NCBI GenBank assembly: GCA_963920525.1 | Contig: OY986436.1 | Span: 183,085,496-183,149,495, forward strand | DNA: 64,000 nucleotides | Direction: 5' to 3' | Origin: Dichetophora obliterata | Taxonomy: Eukaryota; Arthropoda; Insecta; Diptera; Sciomyzidae | Shown: positions 43,801-54,030 of the stretch, piece after piece | Layout: each line of letters opens with the position of its first letter | How positions within the stretch are numbered: position 1 is the first letter of the stretch | The notes under the pieces: model-generated | Told to the model about the DNA's origin: nothing | Databases searched by the model: none | Seen by the model: only the letters and a program-made list of their open reading frames with translations | Position numbers and translations under genes: made by a program

Positions 43801-45176
43801 AGTTGTTGTTTTGTTATTCGAGTGCGCTCGAACACTCACCTGCAACCAACGAACTCAACGTCTTTCGGTTGTTGCCTGGCAACAGATATCAACAAACTCT
43901 GGCTCAGCAAAACTTCTTTTTGGGAGCTTCTATTGCTGTTATTGCTGTTCCTCGCTTCAGCTTACTTCGATTCGACTCCTACTGCTCGATTTTTATAGCC
44001 TTTTATGTTTATGATCTTTTAATTCGCCTTCTAATGCGTTTCTTTGTTACTGACTCTTCTGCTGAACTATGCTAGGAATGCGCTTGAGCAGCTACTATAG
44101 TAAAGCAGCATGTAAAGAGCTGCCAGATTGATATAAAATAATAAAGAGGAGGAATGTTAATAGTATTTTATATGCTAGCTTAAGGGCAGGTTCTCATTTA
44201 GAGGCCCCTAAACACGAGGACATTGATTTTTTTCATAGAAGAAAGTAAATAAACACCTTGAAGTCTTTGGCAGTTGTTTATTGATTTTTAAAGTGTAGGA
44301 AAGTATATTTTTTGGTGCATAAAAGTGCAATGTGAAGGGTCAATACGCCGTCATACGTCATGTTGAAAAAAAGGTACCCAAGTGCTCTTCATTGCTTGGC
44401 ACGTTTGTGCCATCTTAATACATAAAAGGCAAGCATCGCCGCAAAATTTTTATGCAAATGTAATATGCATTCTTAGGGACACTGCTTCCAGAAGACATTC
44501 TATATATCAAGCTGTGCTTCTTCTAAGCCTAATAACATGGTTGGCAACCCTTTAAGTGAATTGATTGAATTTTCGGCCATGCTTATTTTATTACGAAAAT
44601 TCGTAAATATCTAGAACGTGAACAAATCCGTGATTAACACAATAAAAGAAACAAACCTTATTAAGCTAAAAACCAGTCGAGTGCAGTTAAAAAAGTGAAC
44701 ATTTAATCAAAATCTTTATATCTTGTTCAATCAACACAGCAAAGTAATAAAACAACACATACAAAAACAATTGAGACTCCGCCCTGCAGTCCAAGGCATC
44801 GTGCACGAATATGCCATGATGATTTTTTTAAAGAACTTACGTAACTCACGCAACGTTTGTTGATAATTCTTAAACAAATCTGTCTTGTTTTCGTTCATCG
44901 AAGACAGAAAGCTTTAAAACAGTGCACGAATTTTGAATTTTTGTATGAGATTTTCGTCAATGAAATGTATAAACAAATCAGCATGTTTCGTCAAAGAGGA
45001 AGAAAAATCGTGCATGATTCATTCAAGATTTCTTTCAGAGTTGGACTACTAGGCGTTAACATTTGACACACCGCTATATCTAAATAAGTAACACACAAAA
45101 CATTTAGTTTCTCTGTTAAATAATTTGTGACAATTCGTTAGTCCAACGAAAGTTAAACAGCTACTGGAACTCTTAA
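40851..45176. other. unassigned, possibly host non-coding DNA
   Basis: No transposon recognised in 41000-44800. Less AT-rich, GC-richer patches at 41930-42060 and 43280-43880 contain GAC/CAG-type words and could be promoter or untranslated exon sequence of a host gene, but no coding exon is supportable. A fragment paralogous to 46170-46310 lies at 44920-45060. Confidence 0.4.
44920..45060 (+). pseudogene. unidentified protein fragment, copy 1
   Basis: Reads FLYEIFVNEMYKQISMFRQR, then GRKIVHDSFKISFRVGLLGV. A clearly related segment lies in the opposite direction at 46170-46310, and both are translatable over the same stretch, so the parent was probably a coding sequence of a repeated element. 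The family is not recognised. The two copies flank the left end of the TTAA element at 45177. Confidence 0.4.
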
Positions 45177-45291
45177 GGGGGACAGTACACACCTGAATTT
45201 TCAAAAAATCAAATTGTTTTTTTATGATTGAATTTTATTTAAAAGAATCTATTTTCAATGATATACAATTAGAAATTAATTTCTATGGCCC

Positions 45292-46049
45292 TTATTATGA
45301 GCTGCGTTCGATCTTCGACTGTAGTCGAAAGGCCTGATCGAACGAATTTGCATTTGGTATTATAACGTGCTTTCGACAAAGAGTAGCGCTTTTGTGAATT
45401 TCGTTCATATTGTTTGTTCACGGTAGTATATTTCTATCAGGTGATCGTTGTTTTATTTCAACTAAATACGATTGGTTTGAAAGTTGATTGCAAAAAATAA
45501 GACAAAAAGTTATGACTATGACGAAAATAATTTCCATACGATTCGACGCCTCGTCAGAAGAGGATGAAAGCTTGACGGAACTGGCTAGAAGTAGAAAACT
45601 GTTGAGCAATGCTTTTTTTAGCTAATCTAAAGCCACTTTGCTGTTTTTCTAACTGGTGGTCCTAAGCAATTTAATTCTGGCGTGAGTTCTTCCCATTTCT
45701 TTTTCGCCTGAACTTTGGAACATATATCCTTTGCAGTCAAAGTTTGCCTCCATCAATGAGACCAGTTTTTCAAACTGCGATTTGTTGCTAAGATCTGCAT
45801 AAAATTTACAAAAACAGTTCAATGCTAGTTTTTAGTCTTTAAAAAGGAAAATACAATCACAAAATACTTAAATTTTTAACAATTTTTGCTCAGCACGCAT
45901 CGCATCGAAAGCAAAATCCTATTCGACTGAAATTTCGATGAGCAACGAACATTTCGATAGGGTTGCACTGCTCATAGTAAGAATTTAACGTTCGATACTC
46001 GTTGTTCGATAACCAGCGAAGATCGAACGTCGAAAGCAACTCATAATAA
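45292..46049 (-). mobile_element. PIF/Harbinger-like element remnant
   Basis: Inverted ends TTATTATGAGCTGCGTTCGA and CTCATAATAA (with GATCGAACGT inside), about 758 bp. The minus strand carries a Myb/SANT-like fragment (45627-45796). No transposase core remains. The exact duplication could not be read. Confidence 0.6.
45627..45796 (-). pseudogene. Myb/SANT-like DNA-binding fragment of a Harbinger element
   Basis: Reads DLSNKSQFEKLVSLMEANFD, then (after a one-base frame break) VQAKKKWEELTPELNCLGPP and VRKTAKWL before a stop. The W-x-x-L-x-x-x-L-N-x-x-G-P-P-x-R-x-x-x-x-W pattern is typical of the Myb/SANT-like DNA-binding protein that accompanies PIF/Harbinger transposases, which helps the transposase reach the nucleus and the element ends. 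The rest of the protein and the DDE nuclease are missing. Confidence 0.65.
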
Positions 46050-46169
46050 TGTTAAATGGCGAAGGTCTTAAGCGCAGAGCGTCAAGGCCATATAATCGGT
46101 GTTAAAAACTTTAATGCGCTTTTTCTAGAAATCACATTTTTTGAAAAAAAACTACTACACTGATCCCCA

Positions 46170-46310
46170 GTAGATCCAGTCTTGAAGAAATCTCAAATGA
46201 ATCATGTACGATTTTTCTTGATCCTTGACGAAACATGCTGATTTGGCCATACATTTCATTGACGAAAATTTCATATAAATGTTCCAAATTCATGCAAGAC
46301 GCAATGCAGA
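46170..46310 (-). pseudogene. unidentified protein fragment, copy 2
   Basis: Reads LEHLYEIFVNEMYGQISMFR, then GSRKIVHDSFEISSRLDLLG. It parallels 44920-45060 in the opposite orientation at about 80% nucleotide similarity by eye. Upstream residues (HYFDIGFVHNKSRRFCIASC) extend the open frame. Product unknown. Confidence 0.4.
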
Positions 46311-46431
46311 AACGTCGGGATTTATTATGCACGAACCCAATATCGAAATAGTGAGGAAGTTTCATTAACGAAAAGTAGACAGAAATATAAAGAAAATTCG
46401 TCAAGGAATTAAAATCAAAACGTGCTTCTGG

Positions 46432-46765
46432 ATCGAATTCAACGTCGTGCGATTAATTTGATAGGCGATAAAAATATTTCATCCTCTCTCAACTCTATTG
46501 GAAATCGACGTAATGTTGGTTTCGTAATAGCCTGACGCCACCACACCGTATGTTTTCCAGGTCCACTCGGGCAGCTGTTCCAGCCCACTCCTTTACCATT
46601 TCCTTGATGCCACACAGAACCTCACGTTGTAGTGTCAATTCATTCTGTAGTCGTATGGTAAAGTAGTGGAATAGTCTTCCTGCGAGCGTGTTTCCCGTCA
46701 GTTTTGAGCTGTGCAAACTTAAAACAAATCTTCACCGAATCTACTCCATCTTTTCAACCTCTAAC
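46432..46765 (+). pseudogene. LINE RT C-terminal fragment
   Basis: VLLDRIQRRAINLIGDKNIS (46426-46500) followed, after frame breaks, by VNSFCSRMVK and WNSLPASVFPVSFELCKLKT (46640-46740). The LLDRIQxRAxxLI and WNSLPxSVFPxSYxLxxFK blocks are the conserved RT C-terminus of a LINE class common in insects. Fragmentary and non-functional. Confidence 0.65.
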
Positions 46766-46929
46766 TAACTATCACCCATCTTCCAAATCAACACAATGCT
46801 CATACATTTATAAGAAACATCACCTGAGCTTTCACTCTACAAAACAGAAAAAATGACACCAAATTGTCAAAACGAATTCGACAGCAATGGCAATGACACC
46901 TAAACAGTGGTGTCAATGAATATTTAAAT

Positions 46930-46998
46930 ACTATCGAAAACCATCGATAGTCAGTCCAAAACTATCAATAGTCATGATAGTGTGAACTTATCGATAGT
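46930..46998. repeat. cluster of ACTATCGATAGT-like words
   Basis: CCATCGATAGT, ACTATCAATAGT, ATGATAGT and TTATCGATAGT occur within 70 bp. TATCGATA is the known DRE core bound by DREF in Drosophila. Whether this is regulatory here is unknown, since no gene start is recognised nearby. Confidence 0.35.
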
Positions 46999-47550
46999 TT
47001 GCGATTACAACAATAGAGGTGAATTGCAACAATCATGAATATCTTAAAGTTATTGTATTAGAGTGGAAAAAGTTAGGCGCTGATATCGCTACTTTGCATT
47101 ATATTTTGTATGAAAAAAGTCCAGCAACTCATGCAGAAACTTCCTTTAAGAAATCATCACGAATAGTTCGTCAATGATGCCGCGAACTACTGGGTCGTTC
47201 TGAAATTTTAATATGTTATTGTACACATATAAGTCTACATGTTGAATATGAATAGAACTATGAATAGAAAGACCGGTAAAGTATTTTTAGTTTTCAAGGG
47301 ATTTTTTGTTGCAAAAAATCGGCTAATTTCGAAAAAACACCGCCATTTTGTCAATTTTTGCCAAAAAAGTCTTTAAGTTCAATCCATAGCGACTCTGACG
47401 CTGATGAAAACCCCGTGTTATAGTTTCAATAAAATATCTTGTTACTTTCTTAAAAAAATTTGCATTTTAAAAATTTTATTTTTGAAAAATCCAGGTGTGT
47501 CCCCTTAATACGCGTTTGAGCTGAGTGCCCATATTAATAAAATTACTACA

Positions 47551-47804
47551 TATCGTCGCCCTAATTCTAATAGGACGTATGTCAAAATTGGCCAAAGTAA
47601 CGTTTATTAGCGCTTTAGGTAGATTGGTCAAAACTACATCTATGTCCTTTTTTAGTTTTTAATGTTTGTATGAAAAAAAGGGAGGTAGAACGTTTGAAAT
47701 AATACATTATCGTATGAACTTCATACAAATCATAAACAGTTTTCTTTGCCTCCTGAACAATAGATAATTTTGACTTACGTCGTATTAGAATTAGGCCGAC
47801 GATA
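47551..47804. mobile_element. MITE, ~254 bp
   Basis: Inverted arms of ~40 bp share ATCGTCG, CCTAATTCTAATA and GACGTAWGTCAAAATT. Non-coding. It lies 40 bp upstream of the LINE ORF1 start at 47843. Confidence 0.72.
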
Positions 47805-49039
47805 TACTTATCAATTAAAGCAATACCTAAAATATTAAAATCATGCAAACCAGAAAAACCAAAGTTCAGGGCTCTATTATTCTTAACACCTCAAAGACTC
47901 ACAGTCTCCTGCCTCCAAGAGCAACTGGAGACAACATTTCGCCTCAGCTCTTAGAGCTGCTCGATCGTCATCTTGCGCAGCAAAACTTACTTATAAATCA
48001 ATGTTTTGCCCAGCAAAACGACCTCATCCGTGCTTCAGAACAAAACATCATGTACGCACTTAACCAAAAAATAGTCAATATGCAGACTGACCTTGATGGC
48101 TCAGCTTGTAGAATAGAGCACCTTGAAAAAACCATCGCTGAAGTTCAGACTGATACATTGCATGCATAGGTCGTCCTTTTAAAATCGAAGTTGGCGAGGC
48201 ACGATAACTCTGCTATTGCCTGCGATGTGCGCTTGCATGGACTGTAGGGTGGTCCTTATTTTAGAAATTGTTGAGCACCCGATTTTTTGTTCCTTATCGT
48301 CTAAAAATAAGTCCCTATTTTTTTTTTGTTTGCAACAACAATAACACGTGCCGCTCGGAGCTTGAAGTTTACACAGAGGCAATGCAACTGAATGAGCATA
48401 AGGGAGTATCGAATCACGATTTTTTTGAATTTCACATTCTAAGGGATCTCAACAGTTGCATAGAGTGGTCAAGATCTCACAAAAAACTTTAGGAAAAATA
48501 GTATGTCTTCCCCTCCCGCAAGGAAAAAGTTTATTTTAAGGAAACCGTAAAAAAAAACAATCTCAAAATGCCTCGTTTTTTTGAGAAAAACTACATATAT
48601 CTTAAAGCAAAAGTAAATATAGACTTTCACTATCAATATCTTTTCAATTAAGATGCCACTCTGGATTTTTATACACAGTGTCCTGTGGGCAGGATATTCG
48701 AGTCCAAAGTACACTCGAGATAGAACCGAATATTTTATTGTTATCTGATTGTCTAAATTTTAGTGGTATTGATTATAGTGTTGACTTTTTTCTTAAATTT
48801 GGCGAAATAATAATATGCATATTTTTCGCATATGCATTTTCTTACATAAATGCAATTTTAACTTTTTCAAATAAATGAATGCCAGGTTTTATATCTCGGG
48901 CATCAGAAGTGGTACCGAAGTACCACTCAACGATACGATAATTTTCTCAGTTTTGATTCTTCAAATATTTCTGAACAAAACAAAAGTGCGTTTAAGTACC
49001 TTTCCAACGGTATTTGAAACTTAACATTCGGTTAAGGAA

Positions 49040-49531
49040 CACTGTAAAAAGTAAATCTTATTATTAGGTAAAAAAACTGTCTTAAAGTCAGCTGCAACAA
49101 CTTTAAGACAGCTTTCGCTGAAATTACACAAGCCCTTATGTGCTGCAAACCAACATCCAATACTCTCTTACTTTAAGGCAGTTAAATCGTAAAACCAGCA
49201 GTAGCTTCGCTGAATTTCAGCCCTATTATAAATGAAAAAAATTTCTATCGTTTTGGCAAATATCTTCAAATTTTTAGAAACTTTTAGTACAATGACTTTT
49301 TCATAAAACATAGGCTTTTTCATTTGCTCGACTTATGAAATCATATTTTCTTCAGAAGCAGCAAAATTGTTTCGTTGAATTTCAAATCAACAATTTAACC
49401 CTATACGTCAAATTAATGTAAGCCCTGCTGAAAATAAGAGCAAGACTGCCTGTTTTTCAACAAGCACGCTTAAAAATTCTGAAATGATGATTTTAAGGCA
49501 GTGCTTAAAATAAGACTTAGTTTTTACGGTG
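49040..49531. mobile_element. MITE, 492 bp
   Basis: The ends CACTGTAAAAAGTAAATCTT and its inverted relative AAGACTTAGTTTTTACGGTG match over ~23 bp with few differences. The inner halves also mirror CTTAAAG/CTTTAAGG words. The CACNGTWAAAA tip resembles the MITE at 21043-21497. Non-coding. Confidence 0.68.
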
Positions 49532-49855
49532 AATTATTGAGATATGAATTCTAGTAAAAATCGATTTTTGTCGTTTTTGCCGATTTTTGTCAATTTTGTG
49601 CACCCTGTAACTCCGCCAAAAATAACTCCAGCATTTTTTTCCTTTAAATGGAGTTTTCTATTACCTTCAGTGATGCTCCATGCAAAATTTAACACAAATC
49701 GGAGACGGTCATTTCGTAAGGCCGGTACGTTCAAAATGGAATTGCTGTTTTAATTTTTTTTTCTCATATGTAGTAGATAATTTTTTGTATTTCTACCTGG
49801 CGGCACATGTTAATAAAGTCCAATTTCTTTGAAACTTTTTGTTATGCGTTTCTTA

Positions 49856-51170
49856 TAAAGGGTGTTTTTTATAGATTGATACAACTTTGAATTGGTATCA
49901 CTACTTTATTTGAACACCCATTTAACAGAGCTGATAGTTGCTTTTTATTTAGTTTGCTTTGACATTTCATTATGGATCGACTTTCACAAGAGCAACGCGT
50001 GCAAATTGTGGAAATTTTTAATCAAAATAATGGTTCTGTTCGTCAAACTTATCATGCACTTCGTCCATTTTATGGCACACATAATCGTCCTTCAGAGCTG
50101 CTAATTCGAAGAACAATAGATCGTTTTTGGACCACATTTACTGTTACTGATAATGTGCATCCCGTGAGACGCCGCACAGTGTGCACTGAAGAATCTATAG
50201 CCGCTGTACAGTAAAGCATTGAAGATGATCCTAATCAATCAATTCGTCGCCGTTCTCAGCAACTGGTGTTGTGTCCTTTCACTTTATGGAAGATTTTACG
50301 AAAAGATCTTGGCTTAAAACCTTTCAAGATTCAACTTGTGCAGGAATTAAAGCCAAACGACCATCGTATGCTCCGCCAATTCGGCAAATGGGCTGAAGCA
50401 CAAATTGATATTGATTTTGAATTTCCATGGAAAATTTTATTTTCCGATGAAGCCCATTTTTGGTTGAATGGGTACGTAATTAAACAGAATTGTCATATTT
50501 GGAGTGAGGAGAATCCACAAGCTTTTGTCGAAACACCATTACATCCACAGAAAATTACTGTTTGGTGCGCTTTATGGGCTGGCGGAGTCATTGGCAAATA
50601 TGTCTTCAAAAACGATGATGGTCAGAATGTTACTGTCAATGGTGAACGGTATAGGAACATGATTCGAAGTTTTTTCGTACCTCATTAGCTGGCATTAATC
50701 TTGCTGATATGTGGTTCCAACAGGACGGAGCCATATGCAACACAGCGGGCGATACAATTGATTTACTTAGGGAAACTTTTGACGATAAATTAATTTCACG
50801 AAATGGCCCAATTAATTGGCCCTTAAGATCGTGTGATTTTACCCCATTGGATTATTTGCTTTAGGATTATGTAAAAGCACTTGTCTGCGTCGATAAACCA
50901 CAAACAATTGAGCACCTGTATATCAACATTCGAAGAGTTATCGGAGAGATAACACGGCCGCAAATGCTGCGAAAAGTTTGTGAAAATTGGTATTCCAGAT
51001 TGCGCCTTGTACGCGCCAGCCGTGGCGGTCACATGGCCAAAATCATATTTAAACAATAATATCATCGATCAATTTTCTATCCAATAACGTTCATTTTATT
51101 GATATTAAAAGTATATTACTATGTTTTATTATGATTTAAACTTGTATCACTCTATAAAAAACACCCTTTA
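49856..51170 (+). mobile_element. mariner-like element, 1315 bp
   Basis: Flanked by TA (49854-49855 and 51171-51172). Inverted ends of ~28 bp: TAAAGGGTGTTTTTTATAGA then TTGATACAA at the left, its near-perfect inverse at the right. A single transposase frame (49972-51059) fills the element. It lies inside the hAT-like insertion. Confidence 0.9.
49972..51059 (+). pseudogene. mariner-type transposase, two stops and one frameshift
   Basis: Starts at ATG 49972 (MDRLSQEQRVQIVEIFNQN) with N-terminal helix-turn-helix sequence, then RRRSQQL (GRPR-like linker). Catalytic Asp residues lie in LFSDEAHFWLNG, MWFQQDGAICN and RSCDFTPLDYLL, with 36 residues between the second and third. It ends RASRGGHMAKIIFKQ at 51059. 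Lesions: TAA at 50212-50214 (probably from Gln), a one-base loss near 50685 that switches frame after SFFVP, and TAG at 50863-50865 where relatives have Trp in LWGYV. About 360 codons, close to full length for mariner/Tc1 relatives. It would cut and paste TA-flanked DNA, but this copy is dead. Confidence 0.88.
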
Positions 51171-51850
51171 TAAAGGAACAAAATAAAAGGGTGCTAAAAA
51201 AAACAAACGATTTTTTTTCCATACAAATAAGGACCAGTATAATGGACTTCCAGCAATCCCAGAAGAAAATCAAGAAAATCTTCGCGGAATCTTTGATTCG
51301 CTGTGCAACGCTATAAGCATGCCACCACTCCCGGTTAAAAACTTTTCTCGCACTCTTCTCCCGCGGACTGCCAAGTACACTGATGCACCAATCGCGATCA
51401 AGCTATCTTTACCACACGACAAAAGTAAATTAATGAAAAATATAAACATTTTTAAAAATAAAAAGCGCGATTTGATACACCGGCCTCATGTTGGTATCCA
51501 CTCCGATGCTCCAATTTATGGCAATGAGACATTAACCGCTGAGTACTACAATATATTAAAAATAGCTATAAAATATAAGAAACAACATAAACTACATTCT
51601 TCTTTCACACATGATCTAATGCATGTCAGACGCAAAACAAACGTGCTTTCTGTCCAGCAGCTCGATCAGCTGGCTTGTACCCATGATAGAGATAAGCAAA
51701 CAAATGCATCCGCAGGTCACGGACATCTTTTTCGTGATGAAGTTAACAGTTGATTAAAATTCCCATCATCTGGAAACTAATTATGCCTTTATTGTTGTTC
51801 TTTATAATATTAGTTTAAAATTATCAGTTATACAAGTTACGTATAAGGTG

Positions 51851-52582
51851 CAACAGATATTGCATTAATTCCCTCGGGTGGTGGTTCCTCCTGATAAGGC
51901 GAGTATAAAACTTTATGGAATTACCTCCCACATTGTAAAACTTTCAAGATACGGGTGTTTTACGGTTTTGGTACGTGTTTAGTATTATTGATCTAGAATC
52001 TAAACTACTCACCAAAATAAAACAAAAATAATATTTTTTATTTTAGAAAAAATATCAACCTTTCCATCAATATGTCAACCACTTTCGTGTCATGTGCTGC
52101 AGCTGAGCTAAAATTTTGTGATTACTCAACGAAATATCAACAAATTTTGTATCTTTTCTTTTAGCGGAGCTGCAATCGTCCAAATTTAAAATGTCTTTTT
52201 TTTCATGTAAAAATACACTTAATCAACAGTATTTTTTTAAATTCTAACTTTGGACAGTAACAGCTCCGCTAAAACAAAAGATAGAAAATTTGTCGATACA
52301 TTGTTGGATAATCTCAAAATTTTTTCTCCGCTACAGCACATGACACGAAAGCGATTGATATACTTATGAAAAATCTTATATTTTTTCTAAAATACAAAAT
52401 ATTATTTTTTATTTTATGGTGAGTAGCTTAGATTCTAGATCAATGATACTTAACACGTACCAAAACCGTAAAACACCCTGTATCTTGAAAGTTTTACAAT
52501 GTAGGAGAAAATTCCATTAAGTGTTACACTTGCCTTATCAGGAAGAATCACCAGCCAAGGGAATTAATGCTATATCTGTAGA
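51851..52582. repeat. ~730-bp foldback MITE
   Basis: The arms mirror each other almost end to end. The left tip CAGATATTGCATTAATTCCC and the right tip GGGAATTAATGCTATATCTG are inverted. Inside, CCTGATAAGGC, ACGGTTTTGGTACGTGTT and TTTTAGCGGAGCTG recur inverted. The centre (about 52170-52265) is a ~100-bp segment with AATCGTCC and ACTTTGGAC. A partial copy lies at 23640-24015. It is inserted between ORF1 and ORF2 of the LINE. Confidence 0.8.
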
Positions 52583-52973
52583 ACTTTGTATATAATTCAT
52601 TCAGCTTCAAATATAAAAATATAGGTGTCCCTATTTATTTTCACATGACTGTATGACAAATGGCACTTAAATTTATTTTTTTCTTTTTAGTTCACGTCTT
52701 TTTAAATTAAAGCTTATTTTTTAAAAATTTTTTTTATTATTTATTTTTTACTTTTTAGTCTTAAAGGTTTATTATTAACATCTTTTATTTTCAAAACTTA
52801 TGGAGATATAGCATTTTTATTGATTTGTGGGCGGTAAAAGGGGGCGTGGCATAATTTTTTATCATAATATTGCATTGTCACCGGATTTACATATGTAGAA
52901 CAAGTTGTAGAAAAATGGCTTGCAAGTTTTGAAGACATACATACGAAAAAAGCAAGTTAAATAAAAGCTTATA
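52583..52973. other. unassigned spacer before LINE ORF2
   Basis: AT-rich. It includes GGGCGGTAAAAGGGGGCGTGG at ~52828. Likely LINE inter-ORF sequence or another insertion. No gene. Confidence 0.4.
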
Positions 52974-53311
52974 AAAATAAGTCACATTAATGCACAAAGC
53001 CTAGGAGGTAAGATTGATGAATTCAGATACATTTTTGAGAATAACAATGTTGATATAGTGTGTGTTACTGAAACTTGATTTAACTCATACTTAAATGATG
53101 AGCTTTTAAAACATGACGGGTTTCATCTATTCCGTAACTGCAGAGTAAGTCATGGGAGTGAAGTGGCTGTACAGCGTGAATCAAAGTAACAGTTGCACCT
53201 ATATTAATACCAATTACACAAAAAGATGCAACACTGGAAAATATATGTTGTTTTTTACGATTCTGTCATTAATTGTACACTTATTGCATGAACCGTTTCA
53301 AAAGTTTTGCC

Positions 53312-53350
<39 letters not shown>
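53312..53350 (+). repeat. (AAT)13 microsatellite
   Basis: Thirteen uninterrupted AAT units inside the Tc1-like element. They join sequence that no longer encodes the N-terminus of the transposase, giving spurious poly-Asn and poly-Ile frames. Confidence 0.9.
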
Positions 53351-53351
<1 letters not shown>

Positions 53352-53389
53352 TTGCGAAAGGAAATAAGAGCGGAGATCCTTCGCCGGCA

Positions 53390-54030
53390 AGCAGGTTGCA
53401 GTGTCATATTTTCCGACAAAAAACTCTTCTTTTTGCAAGCAATCTACAACTCGCAAAATGATACAGTGTGCAGTGCACAGCTTGTTGCATGGCAGATATT
53501 TCTAAAGAAAAAAAAAACCATTGAAAGTTTTCAAAATGTTTCGTCAATCATGGTTTGGGGCGCTTTCTCCGAAAAAGGCAAATTGCCCCTTCTTTTTATC
53601 GAAAAAGGCGTAAAATAATTCAGAATATTACTTAGAACATGCTTTAAAGAACTATCTGTGCCGCATACCAAGCAAATTTACGAAGAGGATCACTTTTGTT
53701 TTCAGCAAGATTCTTTTCTAGTACACAAGGCAAAAATCGTTCAAAGCTGGTGCACAGCAACTTTGCCATGTTTTATTATTTCTGTTGACCAATGGCCTGC
53801 GTCATCGCCTGAACTAAACCCCCTAGACTTTTCTATTTGGGGTATAGTGCTGAGCAAATTAACGAACATAAACACATGACGGTAGGTAAATTTAAACGAC
53901 GATTTATGAAAATATCAGATGATATACCTAAAAACTAGATGCGTGCCGCATACTCGTCTTTCACAAATTGTTTTAAATTTTTAAAAAGAATTAATGATGA
54001 AAGATTCGAATTTGATGATGAAGAGTTATA
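53390..54030 (+). pseudogene. Tc1/mariner-like transposase remnant
   Basis: VIFSDKKLFFLQAIYNSQND (first catalytic Asp region), then SIMVWGAFSEKGKLPLLFIE, then FCFQQDSFLVHKAKIVQSWC (second Asp) and WPASSPELNPLDFSIWGIVL (third acidic position, Glu in this copy). The frame shifts between KGVK (53618) and the next segment at 53658. The N-terminal DNA-binding part is replaced by the AAT run. Members of this class move by cutting at TA dinucleotides. Not functional. Confidence 0.78.

Larger units (their letters stand above)
45177..47504. mobile_element. TTAA-flanked TIR element with nested debris
   Basis: TTAA at 45173-45176 and 47505-47508. The left end is GGGGGACAGTACACACCTG, then ATTTTCAAAAAATC; the right end is GAAAAATCCAGGTGTGTCCCC, an inverted match with a ~6-base indel. 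TTAA duplication occurs in piggyBac and Kolobok; the G-rich tip does not decide between them. No transposase was seen. Inside are a Harbinger-like element, a LINE tail and a duplicated protein fragment. Confidence 0.6.
48245..51241. mobile_element. hAT-like insertion, ~3.0 kb
   Basis: Flanked by ATGGACT on both sides (48237-48243 and 51242-51248), a 7-bp match extendable to 8 with one mismatch. The ends TAGGGTGGTCCTTATTT (48245) and AAATAAGGACCAGTATA (51224-51240) are inverted. An 8-bp duplication and such tips suggest hAT, but no hAT transposase is recognised inside; the interior holds a MITE and a mariner-like element. It interrupts LINE ORF1. Confidence 0.65.
47843..51753 (+). pseudogene. 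LINE ORF1 split by a 3-kb insertion
   Basis: The first part starts at ATG 47843 and reads a Gln-rich, probable coiled-coil region (LLELLDRHLAQQNLLINQ, then NQKIVNMQTDLDGSACRIEH), with a stop at 48167. The frame then continues as SKLARHDNSAIACDVRLHGL to 48243. After the insertion it resumes at 51249: AIPEENQENLRGIFDSLCNA, then IKLSLPHDKSKLMKNINIFK, then ETLTAEYYNILKIAIKYKKQ, ending at 51753. PIY-x-NE-x-LT and KKQHKLxSxFT blocks are typical of the nucleic-acid-binding C-terminus of insect LINE ORF1 proteins, which coat the element RNA. The two halves join in frame. Confidence 0.75.

Noticed and set aside
53273..53461. Poly-Asn and poly-Ile frames
   Set aside because: Produced by the (AAT)13 microsatellite.
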